Shown here piece by piece: positions 42,978 through 51,045 of a stretch of DNA of 64,000 nt. Source of the DNA: JAIVJM01 sp963816985 (lineage in GTDB: Bacteria; Acidobacteriota; Blastocatellia; Pyrinomonadales; Pyrinomonadaceae); the NCBI GenBank assembly GCA_963816985.1, contig CAWFMF010000004.1, positions 3,100,001-3,164,000 of the forward strand. Direction: 5' to 3'. A model generated the notes under the pieces. The model was not told the origin of the DNA. It worked only from the letters and a program-made list of their open reading frames with translations, and did not search any database. Positions within the stretch are counted from its first letter, which is position 1. The number at the start of each line of letters is the position of its first letter. The position numbers were made by a program, and so were the translations under genes.

Positions 42978-43110
42978 AAGCCGTAAACCGTAAACCGTAA
43001 ACCGTGACGGGTGACAAGAAAGAACTGTCTTTCTCTTGTCACCCGTCACGGTTTACGGTTTACGGCTCTTATCTCGTCACCGTTTACCTGTCACCGTTCA
43101 CGGCTTTTAA
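42977..43110. repeat. 7-bp word repeat (CCGTAAA / GTGACGG type), inverted arms
   Basis: CCGTAAA units (from 42981) plus GTGACGG-type words face GTCACCC, GTTTACG and CTGTCAC words (43037-43110). The far right part encodes the last codons of the SpoIIE phosphatase in its restored frame. Confidence 0.85.
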
Positions 43111-45487
43111 AATCACCAGCGTCTGGTCGTCGCCGCGCTCGACCGCGCCCGTCCATTTGTCCACCTCGTCGAAGAGTTCGGCGCGGAGGTTGTTGACGGT
43201 CTCGTGGCGGCGGGCGGCGGCGAAGCTGGCGAGTCGCTGCTCGCCGTACTCTTCGCCCGTGGTGAGGCTCTGCGCCTCGCTTAAGTCCGTCGGAGAAGAT
43301 GACGAGGAGGTCGCCTTCTTCGAGCGTCACTTGCCCTTCGTCGAACTTCATCCAGTCGAACGCGCCGACCATCGTCCCGCCCGTCACGAGCCGTTCAACT
43401 TTGCCTCCCGCGCGGACGAGGACGGGCGAGTTGTGCCCGGCGTTGGTGTAGCGCAAGAGCCGCGTGCGGTCGTCGTAGAGCGCGAGGAAGAGCGTCGCGA
43501 AGCGGTTCGATTCGGTGCTCCGGCAGAGTTGTTCGTTGATGCTCGCGGTCATGTGGGCGACGGCGCAGTTGCGGTCGAGCCCCGCCGCGCCGCAGGGCAG
43601 CTCGGCGCTCTGCGCTTCGGTCGAAGTTGCCGTCGTCGCCGTCTTCGTCGCGGCTGCGCCGTCGCCGCCTGATGTCGCCGCCGTTGCCGCCGTCGCCGAC
43701 TCGCCGCCCGTGCCCGCCGCCTGTTGCGTGGCGGCGGCGAGCTTCAGACGTTCGGCGATGATGGCGACCTGCGCGCGTAGCGTCGCCTGTAAGTTCGACA
43801 TCACGAGCGAGGCCGAGATGCCTTTGCCCGACACGTCGCCGACGGCGAAGGCGACGAGCCCCGGCGCGGCCTCGATGTAGTCGTAGTAGTCGCCGGCCAC
43901 GCCGCGCGCCGCGCGACACTCGCCCGTCACCTCGGCGGTCGAGAGCGCGGGCACGCCGCGCGGGAAGAGCTGCGCCTGCACCTCGGCGGCGATCTCTATC
44001 TCGCGTTCGAGCCTCTCGTGCTCGACGCGCTCGGCCAGAAGCCCTTCGATGTTCGAGGACATCTCGTTGAAGGCGACGGCCAGCTCGCCCAGTTGGTCGC
44101 GCGAGCGCGTGCGGATGCGGTGCGAGAAGTCGCCGCGCATGACGGATTGGGTCGCGCGGTGGAGCTTGTGCACCGTGCCCGTCACGGCGCGCGTCATCCA
44201 CGCCGCCGAGATGAGCGCGAGGAGTTCGAGCGCGAGGAAGACAACAGTCACCGCAAGCAGAGTGCGCCGCAAGAATTCGCCGAAGCGCGCGTTGCTCCAG
44301 AGTTGCTTGCTGCCCTCTGTCCATGACCAGTCAAGCGTGAAGGCCATCGTCGCCTCCGACTCCCCCGTCAGCCAGTCGGTCGCGGGCAGGAAGACCGGGA
44401 ACCAGAAGTGGACGAAGGGCGTGGTCGGCATCGGCTCGCCGAACTGGTCGCGGCTGAAGTCAACCTGCGCCTCCGGCGCGTCGCCCGCGTCTTGCCGCGC
44501 GCTCTGCTCGGCCACGTCGTCAATGGTCTTGACCTTAATGTTCAGGTCTTCATCCATCGCGCCCGCGCCGCTCGCGTCGAGGAAGAAGGGGCGGACGTTG
44601 ACGCCCGTGTTTTCCCTGTAGAGCTGGACGAGCGCGCGGCTCACGGGGACGGTGACGAGCACGGCGGCGGCGCGCCCGTTCGCCTCGCGCCGCACGAGCG
44701 CGCGCAGTGAGGGCGTGCCGTGGATGCTCCGCTCGCCCGCTGGCGGCGGGAGGTAAGTCAGACTGCTCCACTCGGCCCGGCCTTCGAGCCACGCGGGCAG
44801 GACGACACGCGCGCCGGGCTCGTCGAAGCCGACGCCGCGCGTCGTCTCGTCAACGACCGCGCTCGTGAACTGCGCCTCGTGCCCATGACCGAGGTGGGCC
44901 GTCTCGACTCCCGCCTCGCCGCGCCACGCCGAGACGCGCGCGCCCGGCAGCGTCGCGCGCAGGAAGGCCGCGCGCTCGTCGAGCCAAATCTGCAAGGCGC
45001 GCTCGCCCGTGTTGGCGGGGAGCGCGAGCAGCGCCTCGGCGAGCGTGCGCCCGCCTTCGAGCGCCTGCCGCTGCGTCGAGTTGACCTGTCCCGTGACGAC
45101 GCGCGCCATCGCCTGCGAAGAGCCGCCGACCGCCGTCAGGTATCCGAGGATGAGCAGGAGCACGATGGGCGTCAGCCCGGCGAACAGATACGTGATGATG
45201 AGTCGGCGGCGCACGCGCCACAGCAACTTCTGCTTGAGGCGGACGAAGCCTTTGAGGACGTAGTAGACGACCGAGATGCAGACGGCGGAGAAGGTGAGAA
45301 ACCCGATGAAACCGAGCGGCGTGTCGCGATAGAGCGACGTGTCGCGCAGGAACAGCCGCACGACGAAGAGCGCGCCCGCGACGAGCGCCACCTTCGGCAT
45401 CACCCGCCGCAGCCACAGCCGCAAACGCCCGAAACTCTGCCCGGCGAGACCTTCATCCTCGCCGTTGTGTCCCTCCGCATTCATCAT
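43084..45487 (-). CDS. Membrane HAMP - SpoIIE (PP2C-type) phosphatase, frameshifted near its 3' end
   Basis: About 800 residues. N-terminal hydrophobic segments (VMPKVALVAGALFVVRLFL, LGFIGFLTFSAVCISVVYY, LIITYLFAGLTPIVLLLILGYL), an extracytoplasmic region of ~250 residues, a further membrane helix (TLLAVTVVFLALELLALISAAW), a HAMP domain (VMRGDFSHRIRTRSRDQLGELAVAFNEM), then SpoIIE: EIAAEVQAQLFPRG, GDYYDYIEAAPGLVAFAVGDVSGKGISASLVMS, TNAGHNSPVLV, DLLVIFSDGL. The frame breaks at 43282 (one extra A): restored, it reads SDGLSEAQSLTTGEEYGE and ends at 43084; unrestored, it ends at 43091 with noise. It would dephosphorylate an anti-sigma antagonist in response to an external signal. Confidence 0.85.
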
Positions 45488-45494
45488 TCGTCTT

Positions 45495-46439
45495 TCATTC
45501 TTCCGCCAGAGCGCGGACGTGCGCGCGGACGGTCGTGCCGAGCGTGTCGAGGTTGTAGCCGCCTTCGAGGCAGGAGACGACGCGCCCGCCGCACGCCTCG
45601 CGCGCCCACTCTTTGACGACGCGCGTCATGGCGGCGAAGTCTTCGTCAACGAGCGACAACTGTCCGAGCGGGTCGCCCGCGCGCGAGTCGAAACCGGCGG
45701 AGATGATGATGAGGTCGGGCTTGAACTTCGCGCCGATCTCTTCAATCGCGGCCTCGAAGGCGCGGCGGTGCTCGGCGGCGGGCGTGCGCGCGCGCAACGG
45801 CACGTTCAGAGTGTAGCCGCGCCCTCGTCCCAATCCCGTCTCGCCGTGCGAGCCCGTGCCCGGATACCACGGGTATTGATGAGCGGAGAAGAAGAAGACC
45901 GTCGGGTCGTCGTAGAACAACCCTTGCGTGCCGTTGCCGTGGTGCACGTCCCAGTCAACGATGGCGACGCGCTCGACCTCTCGGTGGTGACGCTGCGCGT
46001 AGCGCGCGGCCACGCCCACGGTGTTGAAGAGGCAGAAGCCCATCGCGCGCTCCGGCGTCGCGTGATGTCCCGGCGGTCGCGCGGGAAGGAAGGCGTTCTG
46101 CGCTTCGCCGCGCATTACCATGTCCACGGCACGGCACGCCCCGCCCGCCGCGCGCAGGGCGGCTTCGAGAGAACGCATTGAGACAATCGTGTCGGCGTCG
46201 AGGTAGCCCAAGCCTTCGCTCACGGCGCGCTCGACGTGCTTGAAGTGCTGCGGCGTGTGGCACGCCTGCACGTCGCCGCGCGGCGCGGGACTAGCTTCTA
46301 CTTCGGCGAGTCGCGGCCAAAGCTCAGAGTCCTTGCGCAGCGCCTCCATCACGACCGCGTAACGTTCGGGGCGTTCGGGGTGACCCTCGCCCGTGTCGTG
46401 CTGCTCGAAGACCGGGTGATGAATGATGGCCGTCGTCAT
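45495..46439 (-). CDS. Histone deacetylase-like amidohydrolase (class II type)
   Basis: 314 residues from ATG 46439 (an in-frame Met at 46475 is less likely). It has HDTGEGHPERPERY, ARPPGHHATPERAMGFCLFN (the HH active-site pair), IVDWDVHHGNGTQ (Asp and His metal ligands), FFSAHQYPWYPGTG, ISAGFDSRAGDPLG (second Asp ligand) and CLEGGYNLDTLG. All zinc ligands and the charge-relay residues are present. Bacterial members act on acetylated polyamines or other small acyl-amides or on lysines; substrate here unknown. Seven bases upstream of the phosphatase, so the two form an operon. Confidence 0.93.
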   Translation of the reverse strand: MTTAIIHHPVFEQHDTGEGHPERPERYAVVMEALRKDSELWPRLAEVEASPAPRGDVQACHTPQHFKHVERAVSEGLGYLDADTIVSMRSLEAALRAAGGACRAVDMVMRGEAQNAFLPARPPGHHATPERAMGFCLFNTVGVAARYAQRHHREVERVAIVDWDVHHGNGTQGLFYDDPTVFFFSAHQYPWYPGTGSHGETGLGRGRGYTLNVPLRARTPAAEHRRAFEAAIEEIGAKFKPDLIIISAGFDSRAGDPLGQLSLVDEDFAAMTRVVKEWAREACGGRVVSCLEGGYNLDTLGTTVRAHVRALAEE

Positions 46440-46822
46440 GCGTGCGATTATGCGAGAGCGCCGGAGAGAGGTCAATCAAGTCTGACCGCGAACGGAAACG
46501 ACGAGTCAGAACCGGGAGCGGTAGCGACCGGGTGCGACTCTCGTCAACACTCAAGTCGAATGACATCCGAAGGATAACCCGGTCGCTACCGCTCCCGGTT
46601 CTGACTCGTCGCGCATGCTGTGAGCATGGAATCAGTACGCACGCCCGTCAAATTATTGACGGATGATTCGCGCGGGGGAGGGAAAATACAGGGAATTCGA
46701 CTGCTTTCGCCTCTCCCGCGCCTGCGGACTTGCGCGGAATGGCGTTTGCTGAAATGCTTGTCATGAAGTATCTCTCCCGTTTCAAATCTGCGGATAACAT
46801 AGCTCTGGGGAGGAGAATTGAT
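46440..46822. other. Divergent intergenic region before the glycine-zipper gene
   Basis: 383 bases with no convincing gene. It contains the palindromic element at 46502-46608. The remaining 200 bases are a purine-rich leader ending in a strong ribosome-binding site. In-frame Mets at 46730 and 46766 precede the chosen start but lack Shine-Dalgarno sequences. Confidence 0.45.
46502..46608. repeat. Palindromic GTCAGAACC...GGTTCTGAC element (copy 2)
   Basis: A perfect 32-bp stem (46502-46533 with 46577-46608) around a 43-base loop. It shares the outer GTCAGAACC, the central GCGGTAGCG and the inner CGGGT with the element at 18352, and the bases that differ keep pairing. Confidence 0.85.
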
Positions 46823-47236
46823 ATGCGGAAATTTTTCGCCGGTCTGGTCTGCTTGATGATGCTGGCGACGACGATTGCGCCCGACGTGTTCGGGCAGACG
46901 CGACGGAAGAAGTCGAAGTTCGGGCGGAAGGCGCGGACGGTGGCTATCATCGCGGGCGGCGCGGGCGTCGGCGCACTGGTCGGCGGCAAGAAGGGCGCGG
47001 CCATCGGCGGGGGCGGCGCGGGTCTCTACGCCATGAATCGCCGCGCGGCGCGTCGCAACTTTAAGGGACGCACGCGGACGGTCGGCTCCGTCCTGAGCGG
47101 CTCGGCGCTCGGCGCGGGCGTCGGCGGCGCGGTCGGCGGCAAGCGCGCGGCGACGGTCGGCGCGGTTGCGGGCGGCGCGGGCGGCTACGGCTACCGTCGC
47201 TACAAGTCGCGTCGCAGGGTCGTGCGTCGCTACTAA
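46823..47236 (+). CDS. Secreted glycine-zipper protein
   Basis: 137 residues from ATG 46823, with GGGGAGGAG seven bases upstream. Signal peptide MRKFFAGLVCLMMLATTIAPDVFG-Q. Two glycine-zipper blocks follow (IIAGGAGVGALVGGKKGAAIGGGGAG and LSGSALGAGVGGAVGGKRAATVGAVAGGAGG), each with GxxxGxxxG spacing, separated and followed by Arg/Lys-rich segments (RRKKSKFGRK, YKSRRRVVRRY). Glycine zippers insert in or associate with outer membranes. Likely an envelope protein under stress control (inference). The next gene, a BON protein, is in the same direction 156 bases on. Confidence 0.8.
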   Translation: MRKFFAGLVCLMMLATTIAPDVFGQTRRKKSKFGRKARTVAIIAGGAGVGALVGGKKGAAIGGGGAGLYAMNRRAARRNFKGRTRTVGSVLSGSALGAGVGGAVGGKRAATVGAVAGGAGGYGYRRYKSRRRVVRRY

Positions 47237-47392
47237 GAGGATTCTCTGAGACGGCATTTCAAGGGGCGAGGTGGCCGGGGCGCTTGAGAGCGGCCCCGGT
47301 CGCTTCGGCCTCCGCCGTCAAACGTCAGACACATTCTTAATCCGGCCTCGCGTTCTTCTCGACACTTACATTGAATCAGGAGCCGACAGCAT

Positions 47393-48037
47393 ATGTCACA
47401 AGACGAAGAGCAGCACCGACGCAGCCGCGTCGTGGTGGAGACGCCGACCGCTCGGCGCGAGGTCGTGCACTCGCAGACGGTGCGTTACCCGGAAGAGCGT
47501 CGAGGGTTTTCAGGGGGCATGGTCGCCGCCGTGGCCTTAACGGCCATCGCCCTCACGGTGATCGTGTTTCTGTTCTTGACGAATCCGAGCGACGACTCGG
47601 CCAACACCAACATCAACGTCCGCACGGCGGGCGCGCAGCCGACGCCCTTCGCGCAGCAACCCGTCATCGTGCAGCAACCGCCGATGACGCAGCCGACGCC
47701 GATCATCATCCAGCAGGCTCCGCCGATGACGACGACCGCGCCGCCGCCCGTCATCATCCAGCAAGCGCCGCCGACCACGACGACTGTGCCCTCGACCGCG
47801 CCCGCCGCGACGGGGCCGGACGACACCGCCCTCCAGACCAGAATTGACAAGGCTTACAGGGACGACTCGGAGATCGCGGCGACCGACGTGATGGCCCTCG
47901 TCATCGGAGGCAAGGCGACGCTCACGGGGACGGTCAACTCGGCGACCCTCAAGCAGAAGGCCGAGCGGCTCGCCCGCGGCGTCAGAGGCGTCAGCAGCGT
48001 GGATAACAAAATCGCCGTCAGCGCCGACACGCCGTAA
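47393..48037 (+). CDS. Membrane-anchored BON-domain protein
   Basis: 214 residues. Cytoplasmic N-terminus of ~40 charged residues, one TM helix (MVAAVALTAIALTVIVFLFL), then a Gln/Pro/Thr-rich spacer with repeats of the form IIQQAPP (~90-130) and a C-terminal BON domain at ~145-210 (ALQTRIDKAYRDDSEIAATDVMALVIGGKATLTGTVNSATLKQKAERLARGVRGVSSVDNKI). BON domains bind phospholipid and often appear in osmotic-shock or envelope proteins. Type II membrane topology with the BON domain outside. Confidence 0.85.
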   Translation: MSQDEEQHRRSRVVVETPTARREVVHSQTVRYPEERRGFSGGMVAAVALTAIALTVIVFLFLTNPSDDSANTNINVRTAGAQPTPFAQQPVIVQQPPMTQPTPIIIQQAPPMTTTAPPPVIIQQAPPTTTTVPSTAPAATGPDDTALQTRIDKAYRDDSEIAATDVMALVIGGKATLTGTVNSATLKQKAERLARGVRGVSSVDNKIAVSADTP

Positions 48038-48047
48038 GAGAGAATAA

Positions 48048-48322
48048 GTAGAGCGCCGGAGGCGCGTCGGAGATTAGCCGGGGGCGAGTCAGAGGCGCGC
48101 GAGCGCCGAGACGCTGCCCCCGGTTATTCGTTACCGAAAAAACATTTCGCCCCGGAGGGGCGACGGAAACGACGCGCCTTATCATTAGCGACGCGTGTTC
48201 CCGCGCCCCTGCCGGGGCGCATCATTTTTATCTCGCGTTGTTCCGGGGGTTCTCGCTCAGGCGTTTCACCCCTTCGCTTCACCCCCGGCTAATTTCCTCC
48301 GCCCCTTCCGGGGCTCCGAATT
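48048..48322. repeat. GC-rich intergenic repeat with CGCCCCGGAGGGGCG-type palindromes
   Basis: It is framed by GATTAGCCGGGGGCG (48072) and CACCCCCGGCTAAT (~48280). Inside are TTCGCCCCGGAGGGGCGA, GCGCCCCTGCCGGGGCGC and CCCCTTCCGGGG. The AGCCGGGGGC/GCCCCCGGCTA words are shared with the inverted element at 37632-37931, so both belong to one mosaic family. It fills the whole 287-base gap between two convergent genes. Confidence 0.75.
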
Positions 48323-48324
48323 CA

Positions 48325-48573
48325 TCAATACCCTTCGGTGTGTTGGCGGAGCCAGTCGTTGAGTTCTTCGTCGGTCGGCTCGCGATTCAGCTCCGCGCGC
48401 AGGCGCTCGCGCATGTAGTCGCGCTCTTTGCGCGCGGCGTCTTCGAGCGAGTCGTCCGCGCCGCCGTCAGGCTCCGGCGAGTCGAGTCCTTCCGCTTCCG
48501 GCGACAAAATAAACCCGCCGCCGAAGCCTCCGGCGCTCCGTTCCGGTTGATGAAAGCCGTGCCCCATGAACAT
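48325..48573 (-). CDS. Small uncharacterised acidic protein
   Basis: 82 residues from ATG 48573, with GAGGT eight bases upstream (a longer frame to 48651 is possible). It has a Gly/Phe-rich start (MFMGHGFHQPERSAGGFGGGF), an acidic middle (SPEPDGGADDSLEDAARKERD), and a helical end RERLRAELNREPTDEELNDWLRQHTEGY. The final helix resembles a short protein-interaction tail. No family recognised. Confidence 0.55.
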   Translation of the reverse strand: MFMGHGFHQPERSAGGFGGGFILSPEAEGLDSPEPDGGADDSLEDAARKERDYMRERLRAELNREPTDEELNDWLRQHTEGY

Positions 48574-48710
48574 CTGTTCTGACCTCGCGTGAACAATCTC
48601 TTGGTGAACTTGATGGCGCGAATGGTACGCGCAAAGCGGCGTCAGAGGCAAGAGGCCGGGGCGCGCTCAAGGCTTTCGGTCGCGCGGCGCGAAGAGTCGT
48701 TTGCGCGGGG

Positions 48711-50144
48711 TTGGAGAAGGCTTTAAACTCACGGCTCTATTTTCTGCTTCTTCCCGCAAGAACTTTGTGGACTACCGAGGACGTGACGCCGAGCAAGACA
48801 GTTGAGCTTTCGGGCTGGGGCCGCTACCCGCGCGTCCGTGCGCGCGTCGTGCGCCCTGAGCTGGTCTCGCACGTCGCGGCGCACGTCGCCGGGGGCGTCG
48901 AGGGCGTCATCGCGCGCGGGCTCGGAAGGAGCTACGGCGACGCGGCGCTCCCGGCGGAGGGCGGCGTCGCCGTCCTTACTGAAAGACTCAGCCGCTTCCT
49001 CTCGTTCGACGAGCGCGCGGGGCTCTTGAAGGCCGAGGCGGGGACGACGCTCGCCGAGGTGCTCGAAACTTTCCTGCCGCGCGGGTGGTTCCCGACGGTC
49101 GTGCCGGGGACGAAGTACGTCACGCTCGGCGGGTGCGTCGCGGCGGACGTGCACGGCAAGAACCAGCACCACGCGGGTACGTTCGGCGCGCACACGACCG
49201 AGCTGACGATGCGACTGGCCGACGGGAGCCTCGTCCATTGTTCGCCGCACGAGGACTCGGAGCTGTTCCGCGCGACCGTGGGTGGCATGGGCTTGACGGG
49301 CTTCATCGCGGACGTTTCCTTCCGGCTAGCGCGCGTCGAGACGGCGCACATGCTCGTCCGCCACCAGCCCGCGCGCGACCTCGAAGAGTCTCTGGGCTTG
49401 CTTGAAGACCAAGCCTTCGACGACGAGTACGTCGTCAGTTGGATTGACTGTCTGGCGGAAGGCCCGCGCCTCGGTCGGGGCGTTCTGATGCGGGGCAATC
49501 ACGCGCGGCTGAACGAGGTTAAGAACGACGTAGACCCTTTGCGGCTCGCGCCGCGCCGACGCCTCCGTCTGCCATTCGATTTGCCCGCCCTCGCCTTGAA
49601 TCATTCGACGGCGCGCGCCTTCAACAGTCTCTACTTCCGCCGTCAGGCGTCGAAGACTTCGCACTTCATCACGGACATCGAGAGCTTCTTCTTCCCGCTC
49701 GACGCCGTCGGCGGTTGGAACCGCGCCTATGGTCGAAGGGGATTCGTGCAGTACCAATGCGTGCTGCCGACGGCGGAGGCGCGCGCGGGGCTGCGACTGA
49801 TGCTCGAAGCCTTGAACGAGAGCCGTCTGCCGTGCCTCCTCGCGGTGCTCAAGCGTTTCGGCGCGGAAGGCGCGGGCCTGCTCTCGTTCCCGATGAAGGG
49901 TTATACTCTGGCGCTCGATTTCCCCGTGCGCGGTCAAGAGTTATTCGACCTGTTGAAGAAGTTCGACCGCATAGTTTCGGAGCGGGGCGGGCGCGTCTAT
50001 CTGGCGAAGGACGCGTGCCTCGACGCCGAGACGTTCCGCGCGATGTACCCGCGCCAAGAGGAATGGCGGCGCGTCAAGGAGCGCGTTGACCCCGGCGGGC
50101 GCTTCCGCTCGGCCCTCTCCGAGAGGCTCGGCATCACACCGTAA
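48711..50144 (+). CDS. FAD-linked oxidase, DprE1-like (polyprenylphosphoryl-ribose 2-epimerase subunit 1)
   Basis: 477 residues from TTG 48711; the homologous part begins near SGWGRYP, so GTG 48783 may be the true start. Features: PCMH-type FAD-binding domain with GLGRSYGDAAL, VVPGTKYVTLGGCVAADVHGKNQHHAGTFGAHTTEL and the C-terminal FPMKGYTLALDFPV...RVYLAKDACLDAETFRAMYP, all close to DprE1. A Lys in F-P-M-K-G is in the place of the DprE1 catalytic Lys. DprE1 oxidises polyprenyl-phosphoryl-ribose to the 2-keto form. It is followed by a DprE2-like SDR four bases on, a GT-C-like enzyme and a UbiA-type transferase: the set needed to make and use polyprenyl-phosphate-arabinose. Confidence 0.85.
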   Translation: MEKALNSRLYFLLLPARTLWTTEDVTPSKTVELSGWGRYPRVRARVVRPELVSHVAAHVAGGVEGVIARGLGRSYGDAALPAEGGVAVLTERLSRFLSFDERAGLLKAEAGTTLAEVLETFLPRGWFPTVVPGTKYVTLGGCVAADVHGKNQHHAGTFGAHTTELTMRLADGSLVHCSPHEDSELFRATVGGMGLTGFIADVSFRLARVETAHMLVRHQPARDLEESLGLLEDQAFDDEYVVSWIDCLAEGPRLGRGVLMRGNHARLNEVKNDVDPLRLAPRRRLRLPFDLPALALNHSTARAFNSLYFRRQASKTSHFITDIESFFFPLDAVGGWNRAYGRRGFVQYQCVLPTAEARAGLRLMLEALNESRLPCLLAVLKRFGAEGAGLLSFPMKGYTLALDFPVRGQELFDLLKKFDRIVSERGGRVYLAKDACLDAETFRAMYPRQEEWRRVKERVDPGGRFRSALSERLGITP

Positions 50145-50148
50145 AGGC

Positions 50149-50889
50149 ATGAACGGAACCGTCCTTATCCTGGGCGCGACCTCGGCCATCGCGCGTCACG
50201 TCGCGGCGGCCTTAGCGCGGCGCAAGTATCCGCTCTTCCTCGCCGCGCGCGACGCGCAGGAGGCGGAGCGTGCCGCCGCCGATTTGCGCGTGCGCTTCGG
50301 TATCAACGTAGAGAGCGGCGCGTTCGACGCGGAGGACTACGAAGGCCACGCCGATTTCCTCGGACGAGTTGAAGAGAAGGCGGGCGAGCTGCACGGCGTC
50401 GTTCTGGCCTTCGGTTATCTGGGCGAGCAGGAGTTGGCCGAGCGCGACATGGATGAGTGGGGTCGTATCATCGGGCGCAACTTCGCGGGCGCGGTCTCGA
50501 TTCTTAACCTCTGCGCCGAACGGCTCGAAGCGCGGCGCGCGGGGTTCGTCGTCGGCATCTCTTCGGTGGCGGGCGACGTGGGGCGGCAGAGCAACTACCT
50601 CTACGGCTCCTCGAAGGCGGGGCTCAACGTGTACCTGCAAGGGCTTCGCAATCGTCTTTATCACGCGGGGGTGAACGTCTTGACGGTCAAGCCGGGATAC
50701 GTGGACACGCCGATGACGTTCGGGAAGCCGCGCGTCTTCCTCGCCGCCGCGCCCGAAGAGGTCGGGGAGGGAATCGTGCGCGCGCTTGAGCGTGGGCGGA
50801 ACGTCGTCTACCTGCCGTGGTTCTGGCGTTGGATCATGCTCGTCTTGAGAGTCTTGCCGGAGGGCTTGCGGAAGAGGTTGAAGCTTTAG
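50149..50889 (+). CDS. Short-chain dehydrogenase, DprE2-like (subunit 2 of the ribose-to-arabinose epimerase)
   Basis: 246 residues from ATG 50149, four bases after the DprE1-like gene, so coupled. The NAD(P) loop is MNGTVLILGATSAIARHVA; the active-site Ser is in VGISSVAGDVG; and the Tyr-Lys pair is in LYGSSKAGLNVY. The C-terminal FWRWIMLVLRVLPEGLRKRL is membrane-associating, as in DprE2. It should reduce the 2-keto intermediate to polyprenyl-phosphoryl-arabinose. The specific role rests on its neighbours; by itself only SDR is certain. Confidence 0.87.
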   Translation: MNGTVLILGATSAIARHVAAALARRKYPLFLAARDAQEAERAAADLRVRFGINVESGAFDAEDYEGHADFLGRVEEKAGELHGVVLAFGYLGEQELAERDMDEWGRIIGRNFAGAVSILNLCAERLEARRAGFVVGISSVAGDVGRQSNYLYGSSKAGLNVYLQGLRNRLYHAGVNVLTVKPGYVDTPMTFGKPRVFLAAAPEEVGEGIVRALERGRNVVYLPWFWRWIMLVLRVLPEGLRKRLKL

Positions 50890-50923
50890 AGCGTCTCACA
50901 AACTTCGACGCGAGACGATTATT

Positions 50924-50996
50924 TGTAGGGGCAGGGCAAGTCCGCGGCCCGCCGCTGGCGTAACCACACGGGCCGCGGACTTGCCCTGCCCCTACA
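50924..50996. repeat. Inverted repeat with TGTAGGGGCAGGGC ends
   Basis: A perfect 27-bp stem (50924-50950 with 50970-50996) around a 19-base loop. It lies between the SDR gene and the glycosyltransferase gene. A direct pair of GTTATTCCGAT words follows at 50997-51020. Similar GTAGGGGC-led palindromes are common dispersed repeats in many phyla. Confidence 0.85.
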
Positions 50997-51045
50997 GTTA
51001 TTCCGATAGTTATTCCGATTTTATTAGTGGCCCTGTCCAAAAAGT

